This document shows, one piece after another, positions 8,798-17,412 of a stretch of DNA of 64,000 nucleotides (its first letter is position 1; each line of letters opens with the position of its first letter). This stretch comes from Tenuifilum sp040752515. GTDB taxonomy: Bacteria; Bacteroidota; Bacteroidia; Bacteroidales; Tenuifilaceae. A program made the translations under genes and the position numbers. Under the pieces are notes generated by a model. It saw nothing but the letters and a program-made list of their open reading frames with translations, searched no databases and had not been told where the DNA came from. Location of the stretch: the NCBI GenBank assembly GCA_040752515.1, contig JBFMGQ010000009.1, forward strand, positions 1 to 64,000, read 5' to 3'.

Positions 8798-9089
8798 CAA
8801 TGTCGTTTAGATAACAAAACAGACACTCCTTTTGTCATCCTGAGTGAAACGAAGGATCTCTTGAATAGTGTACAGTATGCAGTGTACAGTGTATAGGGGT
8901 TTTTGGTGTTTGGTGTTTAGTGTTTAGTGAAAGGCTTTTTTTTCACTATCAACCATCAACTGTCAACTCCGCTTGTCATCATGAGCGCAGCGAAGTATCT
9001 CTAATTTGCTCCAAAGAGATGTTTCGGCGGAGTCTATCGCGATATATCGGGACTCAAAATGACAAATAACCTTAGTTAAACGACATTGA
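8797..9089. mobile_element. MITE-like element with 13-bp terminal inverted repeats, copy A
   Basis: Begins with TCAATGTCGTTTA (8797-8809) and ends with the exact inverse TAAACGACATTGA (9077-9089). A shorter relative lies at 10668-10821, where only the inner material differs. Copy A looks like copy B with a second repeat (about 8862-8975, related to 711-921) inserted between its left half and its right half. No coding capacity and no transposase nearby, as in non-autonomous elements. Confidence 0.6.
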
Positions 9090-9179
9090 TTCACGATTCA
9101 AGATTATTTAAGAGCGTCACCTATGATGGGGGATTACTGTGTTTTCTGACTTCTAAATTCCAAAGGCAACGCCTATTGA

Positions 9180-9605
9180 TTAGGAGAAGGTTTCTATCGT
9201 GTTTTCAATCTTAATGCCGTTGATGTACTTATCAATAACAAGGAGTAGTTCATAGGCATCGATGGGTTTTGATACGTATGCAATGCACCCTGCCGATATG
9301 CAATTTTCACGGTCGCCGCTCATTACGCAGGCAGTTTGGGCAATAATTGGAATTTTAGGGTTGTGTTCGTGAATGATGGTGGCGGCTTGAATACCGTTCA
9401 TGCCTTCCAGCTTGATATCCATTAGAATGACATCGATGGGGTAATTGTTTTTGACAATTTCAACCGCTTGCTGGCCATTGGTGGCAAAAATAAGTTTAGC
9501 ACCGGTGCGGCTCAAAAGGGCTTGAAGAAGAATTGCGCTTGGCTTGTCGTCTTCTACTATTAATATTTGCTTCCCTTTCCAGTTGAATTGCTCAAAAATA
9601 CTCAT
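9180..9605 (-). CDS. single-domain response regulator (CheY-like)
   Basis: A 141-residue stand-alone receiver domain. The acidic pair is in VEDD (residues 18-20), the phospho-acceptor aspartate in VILMDIKLEG, the switch threonine in IIAQTA and the conserved lysine in VSKPID. There is no output domain, so it must act through protein contacts or as a phosphate relay, typically with a hybrid histidine kinase. No kinase gene is adjacent. It lies in the same direction as the LytTR regulator upstream, separated by 141 bases. Confidence 0.9.
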   Translation of the reverse strand: MSIFEQFNWKGKQILIVEDDKPSAILLQALLSRTGAKLIFATNGQQAVEIVKNNYPIDVILMDIKLEGMNGIQAATIIHEHNPKIPIIAQTACVMSGDRENCISAGCIAYVSKPIDAYELLLVIDKYINGIKIENTIETFS

Positions 9606-9746
9606 TTCTGTTACCTTACAAATTTCAAGGCAATTTATTGTTTTGATAAATTAAAAAGAATAGCTAATGGGGATAATGTGTGAAATATGAATTTTGGTTT
9701 ATGAAACTATTTATTCTGGCAATGAATTGCAAATATTTGAAATTGA

Positions 9747-10496
9747 TTATCGGTTCTCCAGTAGTTTTAGCTGTTGGGGTGAGCCGGTAATTTTAAAAAC
9801 CATATCGTTTTTTTGAACAATACAAACTTTATTGCGGCGATCGATCTTAGTGAGGTACTTCAGATTGATAATGGCCGAGCGACTAATACGGAAAAAGGGA
9901 TACTGCATTAGTAGTTGCTCAACCTCTTTCAATGAAACCGATACCACCTCATCCTTTCGGGAATGAAAGTGAAGAACAGTGTAGCTACCGCTCGCCTCGC
10001 ACCAGATTATATCGTCAGGGTCAACAAATAGAACCCCATTTCGCATATTAAACTTTAGTTTTGGAAACTCGTCAAGATGTTCGAAAAGAAGTTCGGCTTT
10101 GGATTTATCTACCTTAATTCCACTGCGACGTTTCTCGCGGTACCGGTCTAAAGTGTCGCTAATATCATCGATGTCAATTGGTTTAAGCAGGTAATCGAAA
10201 GCGGCATGCTTTATGGCTTTAATGGCAAACTGGTTATAGGCAGTAACAAAGACAATGGTTGGGTTGTAGGGTGTATTCCTGAGCATATGTAAGAGGTCAA
10301 AACCTGAACCACCAGGCATCTCAATATCTAAAAAAACAATATCGGGATTGTAGAGTTTAATTGATTCAAATGCTTGGGTAATGTTATCGCACTTGTCCAA
10401 CACCTGAACGTCCTTGCTTGCTTTAAGCAGGAAATCAATCATATCCCTTGAGTTGGGCTCATCGTCAACAATGATTGTCTTTATCGTATTAGCCAT
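9747..10496 (-). CDS. LytTR-family response regulator transcription factor
   Basis: A 249-residue DNA-binding response regulator. The N-terminal receiver domain has IVDDE near the start, the phospho-acceptor in VFLDIEMPGGSG and the lysine in LLKPID. The C-terminal LytTR domain (about 145-249) includes IIWCEASGSYTVLHF and FFRISRSAIINLKYL. Such regulators normally pair with a LytS/YehU-type membrane kinase; none is in the window. A TATCTTTG box (10560-10553, minus strand) with a TTG about 22 bases upstream is a plausible promoter, giving a leader of about 50 bases. Confidence 0.93.
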   Translation of the reverse strand: MANTIKTIIVDDEPNSRDMIDFLLKASKDVQVLDKCDNITQAFESIKLYNPDIVFLDIEMPGGSGFDLLHMLRNTPYNPTIVFVTAYNQFAIKAIKHAAFDYLLKPIDIDDISDTLDRYREKRRSGIKVDKSKAELLFEHLDEFPKLKFNMRNGVLFVDPDDIIWCEASGSYTVLHFHSRKDEVVSVSLKEVEQLLMQYPFFRISRSAIINLKYLTKIDRRNKVCIVQKNDMVFKITGSPQQLKLLENR

Positions 10497-11118
10497 TTGA
10501 TATAATTTATCACAGGTATTTAGAGCATTACCGTAAATTTCACTGTTTATATCAAAGATATAAAACTTTTTTGGAATTTATGCAAGGATTAGATTCGATT
10601 TATTTGGATTAGTTGATGGTTGATAGTAAAAGAAATTACATTCAATCTTGAATTTTGAATCTTAAAACAATGCCGTTTAGATAACAAAACAGGCACTCCT
10701 TTTGTCATCCTGAATGAAGCTAAGGATCTATATTTATCTATCGTTTTGAGATGTTTCGGCGAAGTCTACCCCGATATATCGGGACTCAACATGACAAATA
10801 ACCATGATTAAACGACATTGAATTTTGAATCCCGCTTTATCAGGACGGAGGGCTCTTTATCCTTTATTCCCGCTAATGCGGGACAGGCTCTTTAACCTTT
10901 TAATGGATTCTTCGCAGATGCTCGGAATGACAGGGGGCGGAGATAGTTGTTCGACTTCGTTTAACGTTTTACGCTTTGCGTTTTACGGCTAACGGTTTCA
11001 TGCACTTCCTCTTAACTATTCACAAAATTCTAAACTCTACTAAATTCCCATTTTTAATTGCCACATCCGACTAAATTGATTAGTTTTGCGGCAGTAAATC
11101 AAGCTAAAACAAAAAGGT
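10497..11118. repeat. gene-free region with second MITE-like copy and promoters
   Basis: Holds the promoter of the LytTR gene (10553-10560), a MITE-like element at 10668-10821 with ends CAATGCCGTTTA and TAAACGACATTGA, a GTCATCC box at 10704-10729, an inverted GTCATTCC-type box at 10905-10932 and the promoter of the aldolase gene (11058-11088). No gene is seen. Confidence 0.65.
11058..11088 (+). promoter_or_regulatory. promoter of the aldolase-tsaC-mobA operon
   Basis: TTG at 11058-11060, a 20-base spacer and TAGTTTTG at 11081-11088 match the Bacteroidota -33/-7 pattern exactly. The start codon follows about 30 bases later. Confidence 0.65.
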
Positions 11119-11775
11119 ATGAAATTTTTTATTGACACAGCAAACCTTGACCAAATCCGTGAGGCAAATGATCTTGGTGTTCTCGATGGTGTTACTACCA
11201 ACCCTTCGTTGATGGCAAAGGAGAACATTCGTGGTGCTGAAAACATCAAAAAGCATTACGTTGATATTTGCAATATTGTAAAGGGTGACGTTAGCGCAGA
11301 GGTTATTGCCACCGATTACGAGGGCATGATACGTGAAGGGAAGGAGTTAGCGGCATTGCACCCTCAAATCGTGGTAAAGGTTCCATGTACTAAGGATGGT
11401 ATAAAAGCCATAAAGTATTTTACCGATAATGGGATACGCACTAACTGTACCCTTGTTTTTTCGGTAGGACAAGCTTTGCTAGCGGCAAAAGCCGGTGCAA
11501 CATACGTTTCGCCATTCATTGGTAGGCTCGATGATGTATCGACCGATGGAGTAGAGTTAATCCGCAAAATTGTTGATGTTTACAACTACTACGAGTTTAG
11601 CACCCAGGTTTTAGCCGCCTCAATACGCCATACCATGCACATTATCCAGTGCCTTGAGGCTGGTGCCGATGTTGCTACCTGTCCCCTAAGTGCAATCCTC
11701 GGATTGCTTAACCATCCCCTAACTGACATCGGGTTACAAAAATTTTTAGATGATTACAAAAAGGTTAATGGCTAA
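11119..11775 (+). CDS. transaldolase-like protein / fructose-6-phosphate aldolase family
   Basis: A 218-residue member of the short TalC/FSA subfamily, a TIM-barrel class I aldolase of the non-oxidative pentose phosphate route. MKFFIDTAN at the start, DGVTTNPSL, the Schiff-base lysine in IVVKVPCT (Lys87), NCTLVFS and SPFIGR are all present. Members of this subfamily are either transaldolases or fructose-6-phosphate aldolases and the sequence alone does not settle which; in Bacteroidota most act as transaldolase. It overlaps the start of the tsaC gene by one base (TAATG), so translation is coupled. Confidence 0.92.
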   Translation: MKFFIDTANLDQIREANDLGVLDGVTTNPSLMAKENIRGAENIKKHYVDICNIVKGDVSAEVIATDYEGMIREGKELAALHPQIVVKVPCTKDGIKAIKYFTDNGIRTNCTLVFSVGQALLAAKAGATYVSPFIGRLDDVSTDGVELIRKIVDVYNYYEFSTQVLAASIRHTMHIIQCLEAGADVATCPLSAILGLLNHPLTDIGLQKFLDDYKKVNG

Positions 11776-12398
11776 TGCCTGAATGCCTCTACATAGCAAT
11801 GCATCCCCAGAACCCCAACCCTCGCGATTTAGATCGGGTGGTTGCGGTTCTGCAAAGGGGTGGTGTTGTAATCTATCCCACCGATACGGTTTACGGTATA
11901 GGTTGCGATATTACAAATGTAAAGGCGGTTGAACGTGTCATCAAGCTCAAAGGGTTAAAGCCCAAGGATGCCCATTTCTCATTTATTTGTAAAGATTTAA
12001 GCAACATTGCCGACTTTGCCAAGGTGAGCAATCCTACGTTTAAGTTGATGAAAAAAAATCTACCTGGGCCATTTACTTTCATTCTCCCAGGTTTGCATAG
12101 AGTTCCCGATTATTTTTTAAGTAAGCGTAAAACGGTTGGTATAAGAATACCCAACCATCAAATTCCATTGGAACTTGTTGATAGGTTAGGCAATCCAATC
12201 CTAACAACATCATTAAAGGATAGCGATGAGGTTATAGAATACACAACCGATCCGGAACTCATTTACGAAAACTACAAGCACCTTGTTGATGTTGTTATTG
12301 ATGGTGGTATTGGCGGAAACATACCTTCAACCATAGTCGATTGTTCCGGTGATGAGCCGGTAATTATCCGTGAGGGACTTGGCGAACTGGCGCTATAG
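11775..12398 (+). CDS. tsaC: L-threonylcarbamoyladenylate synthase (TsaC/YrdC/Sua5 family)
   Basis: Makes threonylcarbamoyl-AMP from threonine, bicarbonate and ATP, the first step in the t6A37 modification of ANN-decoding tRNAs. The 207-residue product has the YrdC core: YPTDTVYGIGCD near residue 36, KGLKPKDAHFSFIC, GPFTFILPG and PSTIVDCSG. It lacks the extra Sua5 C-terminal domain. Second gene of a tight three-gene run; its function is unrelated to the aldolase, so the arrangement is probably for expression only. Confidence 0.93.
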   Translation: MPECLYIAMHPQNPNPRDLDRVVAVLQRGGVVIYPTDTVYGIGCDITNVKAVERVIKLKGLKPKDAHFSFICKDLSNIADFAKVSNPTFKLMKKNLPGPFTFILPGLHRVPDYFLSKRKTVGIRIPNHQIPLELVDRLGNPILTTSLKDSDEVIEYTTDPELIYENYKHLVDVVIDGGIGGNIPSTIVDCSGDEPVIIREGLGELAL

Positions 12399-12404
12399 AC
12401 TACC

Positions 12405-12983
12405 ATGCAGCAGGTAACACTTGCAATTTTAGCTGGAGGCAAATCGAGCCGCTTAGGGGGAATCGATAAGGCACTAATTGCCGTCGATGGTATTCCTTTG
12501 ATAAATCGAATTTACAATACTTTTAAGAATGATGTTTCGGAGGTAATTGTCATCTCAAACGGTAACAATGGTTATCCGATTGAAGCAAAGATTTTTCCTG
12601 ATATAATAAAGAACTGTGGGCCTTTAGGTGGAATCCATAGCGCTTTAACCCATGCAAATAATCCGGTAGTTTTTGTAGTTTCCGTTGATATGCCTTTTGT
12701 AAACAACAATGTGTTCCATCAACTACTAAATTTATACTTTCAGGCTAATGCCGAGGTGGTAGTCCCTATGCATGGTAATCTGCTTGAACCACTTTTCGGA
12801 TTGTATAGCACTGCACTTGAGCCCAAAGTGAGAAACATACTTTCCGATATGCAAGGGCATCCCATAACCGACCTTTTGAATGCTGCCAATACTCATTACC
12901 TTCAACTACCTGACGATTTTAAAACACGAATGTGGTTTTACAACATTAACACCCCTGACGATTTAAAAGCATTGGAGCTATAA
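12405..12983 (+). CDS. mobA: molybdenum cofactor guanylyltransferase (MobA)
   Basis: Attaches GMP to molybdopterin to form the bis-MGD cofactor of DMSO-reductase-type enzymes. The 192-residue product shows the nucleotide-binding LAGGKSSRLGGIDKAL at the N-terminus, GPLGGIHSAL and the metal-binding VSVDMPFV. It begins 6 bases after tsaC. No other molybdopterin gene is in the window. Other small nucleotidyltransferases share the first motif, but the combination fits MobA best. Confidence 0.88.
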   Translation: MQQVTLAILAGGKSSRLGGIDKALIAVDGIPLINRIYNTFKNDVSEVIVISNGNNGYPIEAKIFPDIIKNCGPLGGIHSALTHANNPVVFVVSVDMPFVNNNVFHQLLNLYFQANAEVVVPMHGNLLEPLFGLYSTALEPKVRNILSDMQGHPITDLLNAANTHYLQLPDDFKTRMWFYNINTPDDLKALEL

Positions 12984-13077
12984 ATTGTAAGCTGCAACCA
13001 TGCTTTGGTTTTCAACCGTTTGCGTTAAATTTTGTTGAATATTGATGTTTTGCATTAACACTTTGTTCATTTTTCAG

Positions 13078-13085
13078 TAACTTTG
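13078..13085 (+). promoter_or_regulatory. -7 promoter box of gapA
   Basis: TAACTTTG fits TAnnTTTG, about 50 bases before the gapA start codon. TTTG candidates upstream are at spacings of 12 and 25 bases, neither ideal. Confidence 0.5.
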
Positions 13086-13135
13086 TTTGGCTAAAATTAA
13101 TGCTCCTAATTCATAATAACTAACTTCAATAAACT

Positions 13136-14143
13136 ATGACAAAAATTAAAGTTGCAATCAACGGATTTGGACGAATTGGACGCAACGTTTTTAAGATTGC
13201 GCTTGAACGTCCCGAACTTGAAGTAGTAGGTATCAACGATTTGACCGATACTAAAACTCTTGCCCACCTATTAAAGTACGATTCAACTCAGGGTCGCTAT
13301 GAAGGCAAGGTTGAATTCGATGCCGAAAATCTAATTGTTAACGGAAAGAAGTACAGAGTAACCGCTGAAAGGTCACCACTTAATATTAAGTGGAGCGAAA
13401 CCCCCGATGTAGTTATTGAATCAACCGGTATATTCACCAAGCGTGAAAGCGAAAAGGGTGGTTATGGCGATCATATTAAGAATGGCGCAAAAAAGGTTAT
13501 TCTTTGCGTACCCGCAAAGGACGAAATTGATCGCATGATTGTACTTGGAGTTAACGATAACGACTTGCAACCAACCGACCAGTGTGTATCCAACGCCAGC
13601 TGTACAACCAACTGCTTAGCCCCCGTTGTAAAGGTTTTGAACGATGCTTTTGGCGTTGAGCGTGGCTTCATGAATACCATTCACTCCTACACCAACGACC
13701 AGCGTATTCTTGACGCTCCACACAGCGATTTGCGACGCGCTCGTTCAGCCGCTGTTTCACAAATTCCTACTACCACTGGTGCTGCAAAAGCAGTTGGCAA
13801 GGTTATTCCTGAACTAAAAGGTAAACTCGATGGTATTGCTGTTCGTGTTCCAACCCCAACCGGCTCACTGGTTGACTTTGTGGCCATTCTGAAAAAGGAA
13901 GTTACCAAGGAAGAGGTTAATGCTGCAATCAAGAAGGCTGCCGAAGGCCCAATGAAGGGTATCCTCGAATACACTGAAGACCCCATTGTTTCGGTTGACG
14001 TTATTCACAATCCTCACTCATCCATTTTCGATGCTCAAAGCACCATGGTCAATGGCAACATGGTTAAGGTACTTTCGTGGTACGATAACGAGTGGGGTTA
14101 CTCTAACCGCGTGGTTGACCTAATTCCAAAGCTATTTAAATAA
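13136..14143 (+). CDS. gapA: glyceraldehyde-3-phosphate dehydrogenase (type I)
   Basis: Glycolytic enzyme that oxidises glyceraldehyde 3-phosphate to 1,3-bisphosphoglycerate with NAD. The 335-residue product starts with the Rossmann motif INGFGRIGRN, carries the catalytic cysteine in SNASCTTNCLAP (about residue 157), the histidine in TIHSYTNDQ, the PTPTGSLVD segment and the C-terminal WYDNEWGYSNRV. The gene stands alone with its own promoter and a strong terminator. Confidence 0.97.
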   Translation: MTKIKVAINGFGRIGRNVFKIALERPELEVVGINDLTDTKTLAHLLKYDSTQGRYEGKVEFDAENLIVNGKKYRVTAERSPLNIKWSETPDVVIESTGIFTKRESEKGGYGDHIKNGAKKVILCVPAKDEIDRMIVLGVNDNDLQPTDQCVSNASCTTNCLAPVVKVLNDAFGVERGFMNTIHSYTNDQRILDAPHSDLRRARSAAVSQIPTTTGAAKAVGKVIPELKGKLDGIAVRVPTPTGSLVDFVAILKKEVTKEEVNAAIKKAAEGPMKGILEYTEDPIVSVDVIHNPHSSIFDAQSTMVNGNMVKVLSWYDNEWGYSNRVVDLIPKLFK

Positions 14144-14160
14144 TCTGCTTTATAAGAATT

Positions 14161-14190
14161 AAAAAGGCTGCTTTAAGGCAGCCTTTTTTT
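14161..14190 (+). terminator. rho-independent terminator of gapA
   Basis: AAGGCTGC pairs with GCAGCCTT around a short TTTAAG loop, followed by a run of T; it lies 18 bases after the stop codon. Confidence 0.85.
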
Positions 14191-14359
14191 GTTTGTAGCT
14201 AGAGAATGATTCAGGATTCAGAAATCAAGAGCCCTTTATTAACTCCATATAACTTCTTCGTATTCTGCCTTCTACTATTTAACGGCTAACTTTTAACGTC
14301 TCACGAATTCCTTTTAACCATTCACTCCACCATTAACAACCATATATTCAAGCACATAC

Positions 14360-15610
14360 CTATTCATACCTTAGCGCTTCAATGGGGTCGAGCTTGGAGG
14401 CCTTTACGGCAGGGAAATAACCCGAAGCCAAACCAACCACAAATGAGATAACCAAACCGCCAAGTATCCATCCCCAAGGAATAATGAAAGGGCTGCCGGT
14501 AAGGACTGAGACAAGATTTCCAATAAGGATACCGAGAATAACACCCAGTAAACCACCAAGTTGGCAAATCAGTATGGCTTCGAACAGGAACTGTTGCTTA
14601 ATTTCCGACGATTTTGCACCAATGGCTTTACGGGTTCCTATTTCGCGGGTGCGTTCAGCTACAGCTACAAGCATAATATTCATAAGCCCAACCGCTGCAC
14701 CAATAAGTGTAATTATACCAATAACGGTTGCTGCAATGGAAACAAACTTAAGGTTTTCGATAAGGAGTTTGGCAAGGTTATCGCTTTTTTCAATGTTAAA
14801 ATCGCTCTCGTCGGTGGCAGAGAGGTTTCGCACTATACGGAATACCCCTTCGGCCTCACTCACAGCGGCTTCAAGCAATTTAGGGTCGTAGGGCTGGATG
14901 CTAATGGAGTAGTTCATGTTTGGACGCGAAAAGAATGCTGCTACATTGGTGTAGGGTAGGTAAACTGAACGGTTAGGGCCTCCTCCAAATCCTGAACCCT
15001 TATTTTTTAATACGCCAATTACCCTATACTTTCCGCTACCCACATTAATGAATTTATCAATTGGGTTTTCGTTTTTCAGGAATAGCTTGCTGGCTACTTC
15101 ATGCCCAATAATAGCCACGTGACGGCTATCCTGAATATCTATTTGTGAAAAATTACGACCTTGTTCAATCTCCACCCCCGATACTTTCAAGAATTGTTCG
15201 TCAACCCCGCGAACCGAAATGTTGGGGTTAGTTTTTTTGGACATATATTTAATGGTGCTTGCTCCCGACGCGTAAACCGATATGGAAACATCGGCTGGGA
15301 AACGGTATTGTTCCTTGAACTGGCGTGCCTGCTGTAACGAGATGTAGGAGTAGTTTTTTTTTCGATATCTATTTCCCGCAATGTTAACATTTAACCCGCG
15401 GCTTTCAATGGTGAAGGTATTAGCCCCCATGCTCGTAAAGGAGCTGGTGAGGCTTCCCTCAATCGACTCAATGGCTGTTAGTATTCCCACTAATGCCATT
15501 ATACCTAACGAGATGATTAGAATGGTAAGTATTGAACGAAGTTTTGTTGCAAGTATTGAGTTTATTGAAATTCGAAATATTTCGCCGTATAGGGTTAAGA
15601 TTCGTTTCAT
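14360..15610 (-). CDS. MacB/FtsX-type ABC transporter permease
   Basis: A 416-residue inner membrane protein of the MacB family: one N-terminal transmembrane helix (about 20-45), a large periplasmic MacB-PCD domain (about 46-280, with VIGHEVASKLF), and three C-terminal helices of the FtsX domain ending in VKASKLDPIEALRYE. Such permeases couple with a MacB ATPase and usually an adaptor to move substrates or lipoproteins outward. Here neither partner is adjacent, so the gene is an orphan that must use an ATPase encoded elsewhere. Confidence 0.92.
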   Translation of the reverse strand: MKRILTLYGEIFRISINSILATKLRSILTILIISLGIMALVGILTAIESIEGSLTSSFTSMGANTFTIESRGLNVNIAGNRYRKKNYSYISLQQARQFKEQYRFPADVSISVYASGASTIKYMSKKTNPNISVRGVDEQFLKVSGVEIEQGRNFSQIDIQDSRHVAIIGHEVASKLFLKNENPIDKFINVGSGKYRVIGVLKNKGSGFGGGPNRSVYLPYTNVAAFFSRPNMNYSISIQPYDPKLLEAAVSEAEGVFRIVRNLSATDESDFNIEKSDNLAKLLIENLKFVSIAATVIGIITLIGAAVGLMNIMLVAVAERTREIGTRKAIGAKSSEIKQQFLFEAILICQLGGLLGVILGILIGNLVSVLTGSPFIIPWGWILGGLVISFVVGLASGYFPAVKASKLDPIEALRYE

Positions 15611-15705
15611 GCGTTTGCTTTTAATTTAAATTCAAATTTAGGTCTAAGTTTACACTTTTTCATTTACTAAAAGCTAAATCATACAAATCGAACCAAAAAA
15701 ACGAT

Positions 15706-15713
15706 TAGGTTTG
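15706..15713 (+). promoter_or_regulatory. -7 promoter box of the acyl-CoA reductase gene
   Basis: TAGGTTTG fits TAnnTTTG and ends 21 bases before the start codon at 15735. No clear TTG element is at the expected distance. Confidence 0.45.
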
Positions 15714-15734
15714 CAGGTTCAATGACTATTCGAC

Positions 15735-16775
15735 ATGGATTTAGGCAAAAGGATTAACGCGTTCAGTAAACTTGGGCAACAATTGCCTATTGCCGTTCGT
15801 GATCCAAATCACCCCTTGGGGCATGCTGCTGCAAATGCACAGCATGTAAATCCTTGGTTTACCCCTGAAAATGTTGTTATAGCAGTAGATGCAATTGCCA
15901 ATGAGTGGCTTCAAACAATTGAGTTGGAGAGTTGGATTAATGCTTATCCCGAAAAATATTTTACCCCGCCGACAGCCAAAACGGTTGGGGTGGTTATGGC
16001 CGGGAATATTCCCCTTGTGGGGTTTCACGATTTCCTTTGTGTTCTCATTACTGGCCATAAAATAAACATCAAGCTTTCGTCGAAAGATGGGGGATTAATG
16101 AGCGCTGTTGCAAAGATGTTGGTTGACATTGAACCTGCTTTTGCCGATTACATTCAGACTGCCGATGGCCCAATAAAGGGTTTCGATGCAGTTATTGCAA
16201 CAGGTAGCGATAGCTCCGTGCGCTACTTTAACTTTTACTTCCGTAACCATCCTTCACTGATAAGGGGGCATAGGAATGGCATAGCATTGCTAACCGGGAA
16301 TGAAACAAGTGAAGAACTAACGTTACTTGCCGACGATATTTTTACCTACTTTGGGTTGGGATGTAGAAATGTTTCAAAATTACTTGTCCCTGAAGGTTAT
16401 TGCTTTAATGGTTTGATTGAGAACATGACGAAGTGGGGGCATCTAATAAATCACCATAGGTATGCCAATAATTATGAGTATAACCGAACCATACTGATAA
16501 TGAACCAAACGCCACACCTGGATACGGGTTTTGCACTGATAGTGCCAAATGAGAATATCGATGCTCAGGTTGCTACGGTTAACTATCAGGAGTATGCAAG
16601 CATAACCTCAGCCATTGATTATATAAACATAAACGATTCAAAAATTCAATGTGTGGCCACAAAAACCAATATTGACCATAGCCGAAGAGTCAAATTTGGC
16701 GATACCCAAAAACCTAAGCTAAATGACTATTCCGATGGTATTGATACCATTGATTTTTTAGGAAGATTGAAGTGA
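15735..16775 (+). CDS. acyl-CoA reductase (LuxC-like)
   Basis: A 346-residue member of the aldehyde-dehydrogenase-like LuxC family, which reduces fatty acyl-CoA or acyl-ACP to aldehyde with NADPH. VGVVMAGNIPLVGFHD is the glycine-rich nucleotide-binding segment, ATGSDSSVRYF follows, and the catalytic cysteine is in YFGLGCRNVSKL. Substrate and pathway cannot be told from the neighbours; in Bacteroidota the gene is commonly single, near ferredoxin or housekeeping genes. Confidence 0.85.
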   Translation: MDLGKRINAFSKLGQQLPIAVRDPNHPLGHAAANAQHVNPWFTPENVVIAVDAIANEWLQTIELESWINAYPEKYFTPPTAKTVGVVMAGNIPLVGFHDFLCVLITGHKINIKLSSKDGGLMSAVAKMLVDIEPAFADYIQTADGPIKGFDAVIATGSDSSVRYFNFYFRNHPSLIRGHRNGIALLTGNETSEELTLLADDIFTYFGLGCRNVSKLLVPEGYCFNGLIENMTKWGHLINHHRYANNYEYNRTILIMNQTPHLDTGFALIVPNENIDAQVATVNYQEYASITSAIDYININDSKIQCVATKTNIDHSRRVKFGDTQKPKLNDYSDGIDTIDFLGRLK

Positions 16776-16818
16776 GTGGTTTTTTGCCCAAAAAAATAGA
16801 AATGTTCAATATTGATGC

Positions 16819-16826
16819 TATTTTTG
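16819..16826 (+). promoter_or_regulatory. -7 promoter box before the pRiA4b-like gene
   Basis: TATTTTTG fits TAnnTTTG and lies 19 bases before the start codon. It may serve the whole run 16846-19040. Confidence 0.45.
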
Positions 16827-16845
16827 TATTAATAAACTACCTGAT

Positions 16846-17379
16846 ATGATTTACAAGTTTAGAATGTTATCGGATGAGGATGAGTTGTTCCTGCGCGATT
16901 TTGAGGTAGATGCCGAAAGTACGTTTTTAACATTCCATAAAGCCATACAGGAAAATCTGGGCTTTGACCCTGGTCAATTGGCATCGTTTTTTCTGGCCGA
17001 TGAGCAGTGGAATAAGGGTATGGAGTTGACACTCATTGACATGCAGAACGATACCGAGATGGCTGCTATCCCCATGGATAGGGTTAAGATTAAAGAGCTA
17101 ATGAGTAATCGCAGGGAGCGCTTGCTCTACGTTTACGATATTTTTGCTGAACGAAGTCTTTTCATTGAACTGATTGATATTCAAGAACCCAATCCTGATG
17201 TAAAGTATCCTATTTGCACCGCATCGGTTGGCGATGCACCCATTCAGCTTGCTGAGGATTTTGCTTTTGAGGAGAATATCCCCATGGAAGAACCCAATGA
17301 GATTGATGAGCTTTTCGATGAATTTAACGATGATGATGAGTTTGGTGGTTTGGGTTTTGATGATAAGGATGAATGGTAG
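16846..17379 (+). CDS. plasmid pRiA4b ORF-3-like family protein
   Basis: A 177-residue acidic protein. MIYKFRMLSDEDELFLRDFEV followed by FLTFHKAIQENLGFD is typical of the IS1096/pRiA4b ORF-3-like fold. The C-terminal 35 residues are almost all D, E, F and N. The family's function is unknown; in Bacteroidota it is a chromosomal gene that usually sits just before miaA, as here, so it is not a sign of a plasmid. Confidence 0.85.
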   Translation: MIYKFRMLSDEDELFLRDFEVDAESTFLTFHKAIQENLGFDPGQLASFFLADEQWNKGMELTLIDMQNDTEMAAIPMDRVKIKELMSNRRERLLYVYDIFAERSLFIELIDIQEPNPDVKYPICTASVGDAPIQLAEDFAFEENIPMEEPNEIDELFDEFNDDDEFGGLGFDDKDEW

Positions 17380-17412
17380 TTTATCAAACTATATTTTAAC
17401 TTGATTTAATTA

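Noticed and set aside
16846..17379. Sign of a plasmid or IS element (pRiA4b/IS1096 name)
   Set aside because: The family is a common chromosomal gene next to miaA in Bacteroidota; no transposase or ends are present.
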